Assembly (NCBI GenBank): GCA_039621445.1
Contig: CP154955.1
Coordinates: 39,750,426 to 39,814,425, forward strand
Reading direction: 5' to 3'
Source of the DNA: Euglena gracilis
Lineage: Eukaryota > Euglenida > Euglenophyceae > Euglenales
DNA length: 64,000 nt
Every line of letters starts with the position of its first letter. The stretch's first letter is position 1. Made by a program: the position numbers and the translations under genes. This document shows, in pieces, positions 20,284 to 30,292 of this stretch. Below the pieces are notes generated by a model. It searched no databases. It was given only the letters and a program-made list of their open reading frames with translations, and was not told where the DNA came from.

Positions 20284-21125
20284 GCAGTTTCGGGGGGTAT
20301 TTGGCCAGAAATTGGGGTATTTTGTGCAACAATTTCCATGTGGTCAAATTTGGGGAATTTCTGAAATAGAATACCATGCAGCACGGCTGAAATCTAAGGC
20401 CATCTGCTGAAAGCCCTCGAGAAGCCCCTCTTATCGATGGGCAACATGGGGGGGGGGGGGTTGGTACGACGTGGCGAGGGGGTCCGAATAGGGGGGGAGG
20501 GAAATGGCGGGAAAATGGGGTGGCGAGGGGGTCTCGGATGGGGGGAGGGAGGGGTGTGCCATGGTTGCAGAATGAAAAATGTGTTGGGTGGCGTGGCGAG
20601 GGGGTCCGGTTAGGAAGAGGGAGGGGGGTAAATGGCGTGGCGAGCCCCTCGGAGAGGGGGCGGAGGGGTGTACCAACCCCGCATAGCAGGTGCACAGTGG
20701 ATTTTGGAATTTGCGAAAAGGGTCGGAACATGCGATCGGCAATTTTCAGAGCGCTATGCAGTGTGGCTGAGTTCTAAGGGTGCCAAATGAAAGTTCATGG
20801 GGAGAGCTTTCAATTGATATGCCGTATGGCACCTGAGGTGTGGGATTTCACAAATCAGGATGTCAAATTTTGGAATACATGATTGCTGAAAAGAAGCTAT
20901 GTGTGCATTATTGCTGAATCCTGTGGCCATTTGTCAAAAGCCCTTGAGAAAAGCTTTCGATTGATTGGCAACATGACATCACATTTGTGAAAACTTCAAT
21001 CGGCCGATCGACATCGCCATTCGCACAAAGGAGGTCGAAAATGCTCAAAAAGGTTCAGAAACCGTGTTTTGGGCGAAGATTTAAGACTTTTAAAGTCTCG
21101 AAATCGGCCCAAACAAAACGACCTG
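20284..21125. repeat. Dispersed satellite-like repeat R3 and G-rich element
   Basis: 20,284-20,440 and 20,690-21,010 belong to a family also present in inverse at 58,530-58,600 and 59,090-59,275 (words GGCCAAATTTGGGGA; CAATTTCCATTTGG; TTCAATCGGCCGATCGACAT). Between them, 20,445-20,680 is a G-rich element with inverted ends (GGGTTGGTACGAC and GTGTACCAACCC) made of GTGGCGAGGGGGTC words, related to 46,601-46,830. 21,056-21,115 is a hairpin relic of the AAACCGTGTTTGGGC family. Confidence 0.55.
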
Positions 21126-21894
21126 CCTAACCCTAACCTAACCTAAACCCTATGGCTCCCCCTAACTCTTGGCCCAAACACAGTTCTTGACACAAAAACA
21201 ACCTCGTTTTTAAACGGATAAAAAGGGCTCAAAAAAATCGTTTTGGGCAATTTTTTTCGATTTTTTTGACTTTTTTGACCCGAAAATGACCCAAAGTCAA
21301 TGGGTTGGCAGCCCAAAACAGGGCACTGGCGGGTTGAAAACCGCTCATTTTCGGCCCGCGTTTTTCGCCGCGAGCTTTTCTGGGTTCGGGAGGCCCAAAA
21401 ACGGCTCCGTGGGGAATATCGCGGATGACCAAATTGCGGGTCGGGCCGACCTGTGCGCATGGCTTATCGACCTGTGTGGGTCGGGCCGACCAGGTCGGGC
21501 CGGCCCACAATATTCCGCACAACCCCCCCCCCTTCTGGAGATTTAAGCCCCCCCCCCCTGCGGAAGAACCTTGTCTTTGCATATACCTATAAACTGGGGC
21601 AACCTGGCGTGCATAAACGCACGGATATTTGGTTTTTGTTCAACCCCAAAAGCCCCCGCACCCCCCCCCGCCGCCCCGCCCCCAATACCACCTCCCCCCC
21701 CCCCTAATTGACCGTAGGACCTCTCCAAGGGACCCCCCTTTTGGTCAATTAGGAGGGGGGGTTCAATTAGGGGGGGTGCCGTCAAAAAGGGGGGGTACCG
21801 TCAATTAGGGGGTGCTTCAGCACGGAATCCCCCCGGGCAGTCAATTAGGGGGGGGGGGTTGAAAAAATTTCCCTTTCGCCGCCGCCCCCCCCCC
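21126..21894. repeat. Foldback cap and TA/poly-C element
   Basis: 21,165-21,420 is C/T-rich with CCCAAACACAGTTCTTGACA, shared with 42,505-42,530. 21,420-21,560 is a foldback cap (GGTCGGGCCGACC palindromes, CCGCACAACCCCCCCCC, ATTTAAGCCCCCCCCC). 21,695-21,865 is a copy of the TAATTGACC poly-C element with GGTGCTTCAGCACGGAATCC. Confidence 0.5.
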
Positions 21895-22390
21895 GGCACC
21901 CCCCCCGCCCCCAATAACAAAATCCCTTTGCTGCCGGACCGTTTTGTGAGCATGCGCAATCAGACACCCATTGCGGGAGGGCGCCTTCGGCGCCCTTGGT
22001 CATCTAGCGGGGGGGGCTGCTGCCCCCCCCCGCCCCCAATAACAAAACCCCTTCACTGCCGGACCGTATTGTGAGCATGCGCAATCAGACACCCATTTTC
22101 GGAGGGCGCCTTCGATGCCCTTGGTCGTCCAACCCCACCGCACCCCCCCAATAACAAAATCCCTTCGCTGCCGGACCGTTTGGTGAGCATGCGCAACCAG
22201 ACACCCATTGTCGGAGGGCGCACCTTCGGCGCCCTTGGTCGTCTGGGGGGGGGGGCTGCCACCCCCCCCCCGCACCCCCCCCCGCCCCCAATAACAAAAT
22301 ACCTTGCGCAATCTGACACCCATTGTCATGCGCAATCTGACACCCATTGTCGGAGGGACACCGATTGTCGGACGGCGCCTTCGGCGCCCT
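21895..22390. repeat. Tandem array of about 125-bp units
   Basis: Four partial or whole units run CCAATAACAAAATCCCTTYG, CTGCCGGACCGTTTTGTGAG, CATGCGCAATCAGACACCCA, GGAGGGCGCCTTCGGCGCCC, then G and C runs. The same unit forms a longer array at 52,930-53,620. Each unit contains a GGCGCCTTCGGCGCC hairpin tip. Frames through the array are incidental. Confidence 0.85.
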
Positions 22391-22535
22391 TGGTCGTCTA
22401 ACCCGAAGCCTGACCCCAACCCTAACCCGAAACCCTGAACCTAACCCTAACCTTGAACGTGACCCAAACCCTAACCCTAACCCTAAACCAGACCCTAACC
22501 TTAAACGTAACCTGAACCCTCACCCCAACCTTTAC
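22386..22535. repeat. Degenerate telomere-like CCCTAA tract
   Basis: Irregular runs of AACCCTAACCC, ACCCTAAACC and CTTGAACGTGACCC variants; the other strand reads TTAGGG-type. A similar tract at 55,010-55,680 carries the same AACCTTAAACGTAACCTGAA signature, so these are copies of one degenerate cassette rather than a chromosome end. Confidence 0.7.
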
Positions 22536-22537
22536 TA

Positions 22538-22690
22538 CAAAAAAGGGGTGGCGGACGCCGGTTCTGTCCAAAACCTGGTGTCCGGAACGCCAGGTTTTGG
22601 ACAGAACCGGCATCCGCCACCCCTTGTTTAAAGCGGCGTTTTAGAGACGCCGGGTTCAAGACAGAACTGGCGTCCCCACCCTTCGGTCAA
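22538..22690. repeat. Hairpin with GACGCCGGTTCTGTCC arms
   Basis: Around a short centre near 22,580 the sequence is an almost perfect inverted repeat with arms of about 38 bp (GGGGTGGCGGACGCCGGTTC and complement). 22,630-22,685 continues with a second, weaker pair. The family recurs at 23,325-23,455 and, shorter, at 58,340-58,450 and 59,350-59,430. Confidence 0.8.
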
Positions 22691-22699
22691 AGGACACTC

Positions 22700-23300
22700 C
22701 CAGGACCAATCTCCGACCACTGATCTGCAATGTCACACCACTTTGCATTTCACCAAAATCCGGCGATCGCGAGGGGATTTCTGGCTGTGTCAATCGTCCA
22801 GGTACAAAGTCACCCCTCAATCGAAAGCTCTTTCATCAGACGACTGGCGATCACCACCAAATTCAGCCACGCCGCCTGGAGCTCTTACTTTCTGTCACTG
22901 GGAAATCCTAATTTCACAACTCTGGTGCCCCCCGGAACCCCTCAGGTGGTTGATTTGAAGAGAAAAAACGTTTCTGTAAGGTTTATTAAGCATCTTAAAC
23001 CAAAAATCACTGAAAATCACCACAAATTTCGACTCAGATTCTGGCCGATCCGACGATCGCGAGCGTATCTCGGGCTGCGTGCAACGTTAGGGTACCAAGT
23101 TACCCCTCGATCGAAAGCTCTTTTCAACAGACGACCAGCAGTGGTCATCAGATCTTTCCACGCTGCACGGTACTCCATTTCCAAAAAAGGGCCAATTTTC
23201 ACCAAATTTGGATATCCACCCCAGTGGTCCCCAAATGGCAAAATTCATTGTGCTAGATGGTTGAAACAGTCATACCAGCACCTTAGGGCCACTTTTGGGC
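22700..23300. repeat. Repeat R3-like, internal duplication of about 300 bp
   Basis: Two diverged tandem units start near 22,755 and 23,050 and share GCGATCGCGAG, then GGTACxAAGTxACCCCTCxA, TCGAAAGCTCTTT and CAGACGACxxGC. A 193-codon frame spans both, but it follows the repeat and shows no domain; I do not call a gene. Confidence 0.6.
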
Positions 23301-23309
23301 ACTTTTGGT

Positions 23310-23645
23310 GACATTTTTAGGAATGAAAACCGGACGCCGGGTTTTGGATAAAACCGGCGTTCCTAACGCCGGGTTTTAGGACAGAACCGGCGTCCGTAAA
23401 ACCCGTGGGGGGGGACGCCGGTTCTGTCCTGAACCCGGCGTCTCAAACGCCGGTTTAAGGGAAAATGCCTTTATTCGGGCGTGTTACGGGGGTTTGCTAC
23501 TATGAAGGACGGGGTCCAAGTGGCCAATTAGGGGGGGTTAGGGGTAACCCCCCCCCCTAATTGTCCCCCCCCCCTAATTGGCCAGAAGGGGGGTCCGGGC
23601 CGCCCGGAGGGCGGCCAAATAGGGGGGGGGGTCATGTTATGTTAA
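23310..23645. repeat. CGCCGG hairpins and TA/poly-C element fragment
   Basis: 23,325-23,455 has three inverted pairs built on GACGCCGGTTCTGTCC. 23,457-23,645 is a second copy of the TATTTG poly-C element (core AAATGCCTTTATTCGGG, right end GGTCATGTTA). Confidence 0.65.
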
Positions 23646-23689
23646 AAGACACCAGTGAGGACCATGACCCTACGAGGTTTAAAAACGTG

Positions 23690-23830
23690 ATGGGCGTGTT
23701 GGTGCGCGCAATTGCGCAAATAAACACAATTACGTTTGTGCGCGCATTTGCGCAAATGCGCAAATAAACATTTTATAAACCGCTTCAAAATAATGTGCTT
23801 GAGCGAGCTTAAACGCACACAAACAAAGTT
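23690..23830. repeat. GCGCAAATGCGC palindrome element
   Basis: This short repeat is built of GTGCGCGCAATTGCGC and TGTGCGCGCATTTGCGCAAA words in both orientations. Relatives at 27,270-27,330, 29,742-29,885, 34,190-34,315 and 46,985-47,090 mark a short dispersed family with GCGCAATTGCGC/GCGCAAATGCGC palindromes. Confidence 0.65.
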
Positions 23831-24066
23831 ATATCCGTGGACTGAGGCCCAAGACACACACTGTGTCTCGTGGACTGAAAAATAAAAGGTGTTTGCCAGA
23901 AATGCGAGGTGTTCTACATCCACCGGTGGGCCAATTAATGCGCGATCAGTTTAATTGTTGTCACTTTAATGCGCAGGAGGGTGACCTGCGCATTTTGGTG
24001 TTCACAAATATTCGCGAAAAAAACGCGAAATATACAACGGACCGTTGGTGATCCCTAATATTCAAG

Positions 24067-24411
24067 ATGGACCAGTTTGTTGTGAAGCAACCCCATGGAA
24101 CGCACCACCTGCAAAGAATACTGAGGGAGAAGTTCATCGAAACAAAGCAAAGTGTCAGGGTGAAACCAATGGACCGCCCCTGGTTGAAGTATACCAGCGA
24201 CCACAAGGCGATGATTGTCGAGGAATGGATCAAGTGTGGCCGTTCGTGGGCCTCACTGTGTCGACATCTGGGATCCCGTCTGACGCCGCCGTCGTCAACC
24301 CTGAAAGGTTGGGAGACCAAGCTGGCTGTCCGAGGTGAAGTTCTTCGTCGTGGTCGGCCTGCACTGCTGAACGCTGTTGAGGAGGAAGCTCTGAGTACCT
24401 TTGTGCAATGA
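24067..24411 (+). CDS. Helix-turn-helix protein, transposase-like N-terminal part
   Basis: ATG 24,067 opens a 114-codon frame. Residues about 45-95 (HKAMIVEEWIKCGRSWASLC, then LKGWETKL) form a helical DNA-binding-like segment. It is followed by RRGRPALLNAVEEEALSTF, the GRP-x-LxxxEE pattern seen between the helix-turn-helix and catalytic parts of Tc1/mariner-pogo-type transposases. The frame stops at 24,411. Another frame continues at once with an acidic, repetitive tail (DEEVVVVDEEVVHADEE) and, after a possible acceptor CTTCCTCAG at about 24,575, a Glu-rich run (QQEEQIIQEEEEQEEQ). No DDE catalytic core was found. It is the only gene-like content of the 23,921-25,701 insertion and probably part of its mobilisation machinery, now truncated. 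Confidence 0.5.
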   Translation: MDQFVVKQPHGTHHLQRILREKFIETKQSVRVKPMDRPWLKYTSDHKAMIVEEWIKCGRSWASLCRHLGSRLTPPSSTLKGWETKLAVRGEVLRRGRPALLNAVEEEALSTFVQ

Positions 24412-24814
24412 CAGTGGGGACGAAGACCTGCCCATGTGTGTGGATGAAGAAGTTGTGGTTGTGGATGAAGAAGTTGTGCATGCTGATGAAGAAGTTGTGC
24501 ATCCTGCAGATGAAGCCTCCAGATGTGCGGCAATTCACAGCCCTCTTTCTCCTTGCTTCCTTCCTCAGTTCCAATGCAATTGTTCAACAAGAAGAACAGA
24601 TTATTCAAGAAGAAGAAGAACAAGAGGAACAGATTGTTGAAGAAGACGAAGAAATGCAAGGGCAGCCTTCCAGGTGTTTTCCCAAAATGTCCCCCACCCC
24701 AACCCCCCCCACATCAGAGACGAGCAATTGGCTGCCGATGAGAGGTTGGCAAGAATCTTGCAAGCAGGTGGGAGATTGCTGCCAGACCGGTGTGTTTGAA
24801 TGGTATTCGTGAAG

Positions 24815-25690
24815 TCTTTTGTGTCAGTCAGGGTGGGGGGGGTCAAAAATCGCTGCCCCCCCCCCGGGGTTTCCTCTGGGAGAGACGGTCCAGCACCTGC
24901 CTGTCGGCTGCACGGCTGTGTTTTTTTGGCACGGTCAGATGCACTTCTTACAACCCTGAACAATTCAGTGAACACATGAAGTCTTTTGTGGCAGTGTCAC
25001 CTTTGAAAATTTTTTGGGAAATTCTTTTTTTTTCAAGACCATTGCACAGAATGGCTTGCGCGGTTCACAGCTAATTTCAAGTTTTTTGAGAAATTCAGGT
25101 TCAAAACAAAAAAAAAATTCAAAAACAGTTTACGACAATTTTCAAAAGTTCAAAAACCATGCTGAGGAAGCGTCATGAAAAACATAGTGTTTACTGCAAC
25201 GATTCTCTGACCAAAAGAACCGGAGACTCTAATCCTTCGACCAAGCAACTCTTTTTACCGCCCCCTAAGGAGGGGGAGGGGGGCCAGTGAACTTTTTTTT
25301 TTGAAAACCAGTCACTCATTTTTCAAATGACCAGCCAGGCACCCCCCCCGGGGGGGGGCCACTCTGGGCCTTTTCAAGCCAAAAGAAACTTTTTCCGACC
25401 CCGGCGTCACTTACCCGCATTTCACTCTGAAAAACCAATCACTGCCCCCCCCCCCCCCGGCCGGGGGGGGGGGGTGGTCAGTGCTTAAGCGGCTGCCTGC
25501 TGGGGGCCTTGACGTCGTTAAAAAATACACGTACGTGGAAAAGAGGAGCGCGCTTCACGTCCGCGGAACCTTCTGTCCCGGCTGTCGACGACATTTTAAT
25601 GCGCTGTGGCTTTTCCATACGGCCGCCGGACCTGCGCATTTTGATGCTCGCGCATTTTGGTGTCGCCCCTTAGAGTGTCTGCCTATTTTT
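24815..25690. other. Non-coding remainder of the inserted element
   Basis: C/G runs near 24,835-24,870, 25,260-25,360 and 25,440-25,475 mark small nested elements; A-rich stretch at 25,080-25,160. 25,490-25,680 is GC-balanced but shows no convincing frame. Confidence 0.4.
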
Positions 25691-25701
25691 TGGCAGGGAG
25701 G

Positions 25702-26188
25702 TAATGCAATGCAGCAGGGCAGTGGAAAGATAGTCACCGGACAACCGTGAGGCAGTCCACACCCGTGCGAGAGAGTTGAAATGACCTCGGACAATAAAAG
25801 GCAGGTATGTCTCGAATTTGAATGTGGTGCCACACTGTGCCCGGCGTTGTTGCTCAGCTTGATTGATGAGGGTAGCCTCATCAAACAAATATCTGGGGTC
25901 AATGACCCAACCAGCCCATGCGGAAAAAAAGCCATCCAGCTCCTCATACTGAGCGTTCAGATGTTTACACACCTGCTGGAACTCCAACAGGCGTGTAACA
26001 GCTACACGCTCAGCCTTCGGTCCCTTTTGGTTTCTCTTCCAACACGTTGGCCAACAACGTACCGTGTATTGGGTCAACAGCAGGGCCCTTCTGCAAATCG
26101 ACCCAATACTTTTCCAGTGTAACAACAAATTCATCTGGTTTCGGGGGTGGGGGAGCATGCGGTCCACACTGTTTGCGGTCTTCTTCAT
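25702..26188 (-). pseudogene. Palindrome-capped element gene, family 2 (copy A), disrupted
   Basis: On the minus strand the gene starts MKKTANSVDRMLP and continues, with at least two frame changes, through KPDEFVVTLEKYWVDLQKGP, VDPIHGTLLANVLEEKPKGT, LLEFQQVCKHLNAQYEELDG, FFSAWAGWVIDPRYLFDEAT. This matches copy B at 45,606-46,034 almost residue for residue. It is cut at 25,702 by the 1.78-kb insertion; its flank resumes at 23,920. A 9-bp-arm palindrome (TTGATGAGG-4-CCTCATCAA) lies at the FDEATLI codons near 25,860. No PHD finger is present in this copy. Confidence 0.75.
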
Positions 26189-26336
26189 TTTCCGAAAGAA
26201 AAAACTGCAAGGACAGGTAGTGGAATGTGGTAAAACTTGTCCACGAGAAACCTTTATGCTCTAAGCCAAAAGTTGCCGAAAGGCCAAGTTATTGGGGGGC
26301 ACTTGTTGGTCGGACCAGTGGGAAGTCTTGATTTTT

Positions 26337-26478
26337 TCAGTTCACGAGGACACACACTGTGTCTCGTGGACTGCCAGTCCACGAGACACAGTGTGTGTCC
26401 CCGTGGACTGGGACACACACTGTGTCTCGTGGACTGGCAGTCCACGAGACACAGTGTGTATCCTCGTGAACTGAAAAT
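26337..26478. repeat. Terminal palindrome cluster of family-2 element
   Basis: Two abutting inverted repeats are built from CAGTCCACGAGACACAGTGT and complements. The same arrangement occurs at 45,495-45,575 and 46,105-46,215 around copy B. These are the family-specific caps next to the gene. Confidence 0.85.
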
Positions 26479-26524
26479 TTGACAAAAAAATCGCAAACAA
26501 AATACGGGGTAGACATTGCGTGGC

Positions 26525-26642
26525 TAAGTTCCACGAGACACAGTGTGTGTCTTGGGCCTCTTAGTCAACGGATATAGACAAAAATCGTCCATTGTAACCC
26601 GGACACACGGTGTGTCCGGGTGACATGGACGATTTTTGTGTA
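26525..26642. repeat. Second cap palindrome, GTGTCCGGGT type
   Basis: AAAAATCGTCCATTGTAACC, then CGGACACACGGTGTGTCCGGGT, then ACATGGACGATTTTTGTGTA form an inverted repeat of about 27-bp arms. At 45,286-45,400 the same arms enclose an extra GGGCGCCGAAGGCGCCC tip, so the tip can be lost or gained. Confidence 0.8.
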
Positions 26643-26869
26643 GTGTTTACCATCCACCCCCCCCATTATGTACCCCCCCCCCCAGGAGGCCGAAATTGGG
26701 GGGGGAGGTACACAATGGGGGGGAGGTACACAATGGGGGGGGCAAGGTATACCACCCCCCCCCCTTTATTGTCCCACCGACCTGCCCCCGGGAGGCCCGA
26801 CCGGACCATAAAGGGGGGGGGACAATAAAGGGGGTGTCTGGGACGCGGGGGGGAAGCGGGGGGGGACGC

Positions 26870-26900
<31 letters not shown>

Positions 26901-27330
26901 ATTTTTGGGACGGTGAAATTAGGAATTTGCTGCGAGAAAATTTTGGCCAAATTTGGATTCTACCACAACAAATTAGGACAAACCCACCCCAAATTAGGAA
27001 TCACCCACCGCAAGTTAGGAATCACCCACACCAAATTAGGAATCACCAACCTCAAATTGCCTGAAATTAGGAATCAGCCTCCTAAATTTGGCTGTCTCGA
27101 GAACAAAATTTTGGTTCCAAAGTGAGACGCGGGGGGATATGCCTGTGGATGGCCGGGCGAGGTGCATTCCTCTTGGGCCAGGTGCATGCTGCCCCTCCCC
27201 CCCATTATGTACCTCCCCCCCCAGGGGGTACACAATGGGGGTACATAATGGGGGGGGGGGGTGGATGGTATTTGCGCAATTGCGCGCATCAACACACATC
27301 AGTTGTGCGATACCATCTCCTCCTCCGTGA
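26643..27330. mobile_element. Cluster of short C/G-run elements with AATTAGG array
   Basis: 26,646-26,752: TA-CCATCCACCCCCCCC-ATTATGTACC to GGGGGGGCAAGG-TA. 26,752-26,835: TTTATTGTCC poly-C half element. 26,840-27,140: GGGACGCGGGGGG at one end and GAGACGCGGGGGG at the other, with a core of AAATTAGGAATCACCCACC units (26,915-27,075). 27,190-27,275: another ATTATGTACC poly-C unit ending GGTGGATGGTA. None codes for protein. Confidence 0.6.
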
Positions 27331-27369
27331 CAGCTGGTGAACGCAACTCCTCACGCCAACCAATGGTTT

Positions 27370-27640
27370 GCGCCACGATTATGTGGGGGTGGTTCGGGAC
27401 GTGGGGGGGGGACGCGGGGGGGGGGGACGCGGAGGGGACGCGGGGGGGGGGGGAACTGTGGCCCAACCACCCCCACACGTTTTCTTTGGCGTCACCTAAA
27501 TTTGTATGTAATTTTCCTTTGGACGACCAAAAAAATGTGCCCGGCCAAAATCCGGGACGCGGGGGGGACGCGGGGGGGGGGACGTGGGGGGGACGAGGGG
27601 GGAACACCCCCTGTGGTGATGAAACTTGTGGTGAGAGGTA
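27370..27640. mobile_element. GGGACGCGG-ended element, copy 1
   Basis: GGTTCGGGACGTGGGGG to GGGGGGAACACCCCC, with a core GCCCAACCACCCCCACACG, TTTTCTTTGGCGTCACC and ATGTAATTTTCCTTTGG. The reverse-oriented copy at 41,463-41,695 has the same ends and core, which fixes the limits well. Confidence 0.75.
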
Positions 27641-27663
27641 TTGTGGAGTGTTCACTGGGACAC

Positions 27664-28168
27664 GGCATGTGACTGGCCAAAATTCGCCTACCTTACGTGT
27701 GTACATTTGCACTGCTGTTACCAGGCCCACCCGACCTGTTCCTTTGGTGTCATCCGTTTGGCAGTTAAACACCATGAATTGATGACATGCAAACGACCTG
27801 TGACTGTTCGACACACTTTCTGCAACAGGACTGCGTCACAAGAAGACAAAATTTGGCAACTGAAATGCCCGGGACGTGTCGGGCCGGAGTCCGTTTTACG
27901 GTTTTCTTTGCCATTTTTCCCTTGAAAAACGTAAAAAAAAACACCGGTTTTTGTGCATAATTTGGGGGGAGTGGGTCCCACCGCTTTGATGCACCCAATC
28001 CAGGGGTAAAGGTTCAACACTTCCTTGCATCCAAAGTAACAGGTACTTGAGGGCGATCTGTTTCCAGCTGCCGGTTGCCATGCACTAGCACCACGCCATA
28101 CCCCAGTCTCACGCCCCAGTTGCGGGGTATAACGTGACCGCTTCGGTGTGTGTTGTTGTATTGGAGAC
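27664..28168. repeat. Dispersed repeat R1, copy 2
   Basis: Uninterrupted relative of 1-303 plus 1,183-1,395. At 27,960-27,975 it shows the empty site of the hAT-type insertion (ATAATTTGGGGGGAGTGGGT). Confidence 0.7.
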
Positions 28169-29394
28169 AAGGCACAGGGGGGGGAGGGGGGGGTCCGAGG
28201 GGGGTGGTTGGAAGCTGTACAGGGGGGGGGGGAGGGGGGGGTCCCCAGAAAATCACAACTGTACTGCCTACCCCCGAGACAGTTGCGACATTTTTCGTCC
28301 AATTGAGGTTGGCAATGGTGGATTTTGCAAAATTCAGATGCATTTTGCAAAATATTTGTGTCTTGTAAAAAGAGTGGTAGCCAGTATTTTCACTTTGACA
28401 CTTAGCAGAAAGGCAGGAAGCAGCTTCAATCACTCCCCCTTGGCACACCATGCGGAATTGAGCCAGGGTTGACGTTTTTTTTTTGTTCTTCAACAAAGAA
28501 CAAAAAATATGTTTTTCTTCCCAAAAAAACCACACAGAAACATGTTTTCTTTTTTTAGAATGACCTTTTTCCTTGCAAAATGGCCATTTTTTGAGGAAAA
28601 GGTTTTAAGGTCATTTTTTTTTGGTCATCAAAAGTGACGTATTTTTAGTTTTTCCAGACCCTTCATCCGGCACCTTTAATGTACTACGAGGCTGTAGAGA
28701 TGAAAAAAAAAACTTCTTTTAAAAAAAAGTTTCAAAAAAAATTCCCCCAAACCCCCATGAGGTTTTTTTTGTTTTTTTAAAAAACATATTTTTTCTTAGG
28801 GGGTACTCCCCCCGTGCCCCCCCCCCCCAGTTACACCTCCGTGACCCCCCCCGTGACCCGAGAATCGATCCTTCGCCTTTCCTTTTTTTAAAAGCATTTT
28901 TTAAAAAAAAACAATGAACTTTCTTGTATCCTTGTCTGCCCAATGCACTTTCACACCCAAAAATGGCCAAAAATTCTTTCCCCTGAAAGAAGTGCCAAAA
29001 ACTGGTGCATTTCCCCACCCAAAACGGAATTTTGACCCCCCCCCTTAATTGAGCATTTGGGTCCGGGAAAAAATTTTTTTCATGTGCCGAAGGCGCCGAA
29101 CTTTTTTTTGCCCTATTTCTAAAGGAATTTTTGACCCCCCTTATTTGACCCCCCCCTTATTTGACCCCGCGACCCCCCACTTCGTGAACCCCCATGACCC
29201 CCCCCCCCGCGACCCGCACCACCCCCTTAAAAAAGCATGTTTTTTTGTTTCAAAAAAACAAGCCGTTTTAAAGTATTTTCATCTGTCTCGGGGGGGTTGG
29301 AAGTGGGGGGGGAGGGGGGGGTCCCGGGAGGGGGGGGGTTGGAACTGTACAGGGGGGGGGGAGGGGGGGGGGTCCCAAGGTTTGACCAACTGTA
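28169..29394. other. G/C-run element debris
   Basis: G-run elements at 28,175-28,265 and 29,285-29,395 share a right border CAACTGTACTGCCT. 28,660-28,880 and 29,035-29,245 hold C-run elements (GTGACCCCCCC; TTAATTGAGCATTTGGG; CCGAAGGCGCCGAA). 28,265-28,480 is unique without a supported exon. No gene found. Confidence 0.4.
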
Positions 29395-29741
29395 CTGCCT
29401 TGTCCCCATTGGGGAGGTGGATGCCGGTCTGGTGGGTGCTGAAGCATCAGCAGCTGATGGGGCTGCAGCAGCGGAGCCGAGGCCGTAGGCCAGCGGCAGG
29501 GCCCTTGGGACCCACCAATTGGTGCCGGTGGACGTGTACCGTTACCGGGTGGCTGCGCACCCACCTTCAAGAGATCCTATGTCTCCATCTTTTGTGGGAC
29601 CTGCCAATGGTCCAAAAACGGCACCATAACACCATATGCCGGAGGAGACGGTGTGGCCATTTGCTTTCAACCCATTCAGAAGCCACTAAAGATAGCAGTA
29701 AGAGGGCCAAGTGCAATCGTTTTCTACTCCTCCATTAGTTG
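29395..29741. repeat. Dispersed repeat R1, distal part
   Basis: Continues R1 beyond the inserted elements; 29,440-29,580 is the direct counterpart of the inverted segment at 1,470-1,600. No conserved frame was established. Confidence 0.5.
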
Positions 29742-29885
29742 TTTATTTGCGCATTTGCGCGCATCACGTTGTTTTATGGGCGCAAATAAACATAGTAAAT
29801 TGTGCAATTTCTTCATGCCATTTATTTGCACATTTGCGCCCACAAACAACGTGATGCGCGCAAATGCGCAAATGAACCATCTGTG
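29742..29885. repeat. GCGCAAATGCGC element with long inverted arms
   Basis: Arms ATTTGCGCATTTGCGCGCAT, followed by CACGTTG, and their complement at 29,845-29,880 enclose a 60-bp AT-rich core. This is the most complete member of the GCGCAAATGCGC family here. Confidence 0.75.
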
Positions 29886-30292
29886 CTGGTGTTTGACGGT
29901 TATGTTTCCGGGGGTGGTGCGGGTCACGGGGGGGTCACGGGGGGGGGGGGGGCACGGGGGGGGGGGAGATCTGGGCTGGGGGGGGGGGGGTTGTGGGCCG
30001 ACCCTAGGGTCGGCCCACGGTCGCCAAAGGTCGCCAAAGGTCGCCCGAGGAGCCGTCCGGGTGACCCCCCTAGTGGGCCGACCCTAGGGTCGCCAGCTCC
30101 AGGGTCGACTTAGGGTCGTGGGCCGACCCAGGGTCGACTTAGGGTCGGCCCACCCCACGAAGTCCCCCCCCCCCTACAACCCTAGGGTCGACTTAGGGTC
30201 GGCCCACCCCACGACCTCCCCCCCCCCCACAACCGTAGGGTCGACTTAGGGTCGGCCCACCCCACGACCTCCCCCCCCCCTACAACCCTGGG

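Larger units (their letters stand above)
23921..25701. mobile_element. Insertion of about 1.78 kb into a palindrome-capped element
   Basis: The copy at 46,05x-46,09x reads, on the reverse strand, TTCTACATC directly joined to TAATGCAATGCAG. Here those words are separated: ...TTCTACATC at 23,920 and TAATGCAATGCAG from 25,702. The inserted DNA starts CACCGGTGGGCCAA and ends TTGGCAGGGAGG; the ends are not clear inverted repeats and I see no target duplication, so exact borders may be off by one or two bases. It holds the helix-turn-helix gene at 24,067. Repeated words TTTAATGCGC and TGCGCATTTTG(G/A)TG occur near both ends. Confidence 0.75.

Noticed and set aside
19830-20410. ORFs of 79-146 residues repeating PLSATICHYL
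   Set aside because: Direct translation of the TGCCACTATC decamer array.
22386-22535. True chromosome end (telomere)
   Set aside because: The CCCTAA tract is degenerate, short, internal and duplicated at 55 kb with the same irregularities.
22730-23311. 193-residue ORF across 22,730-23,311
   Set aside because: It spans two tandem copies of a dispersed repeat; the frame is not supported by a second copy of the family at 58.5-59.3 kb and no domain is visible.
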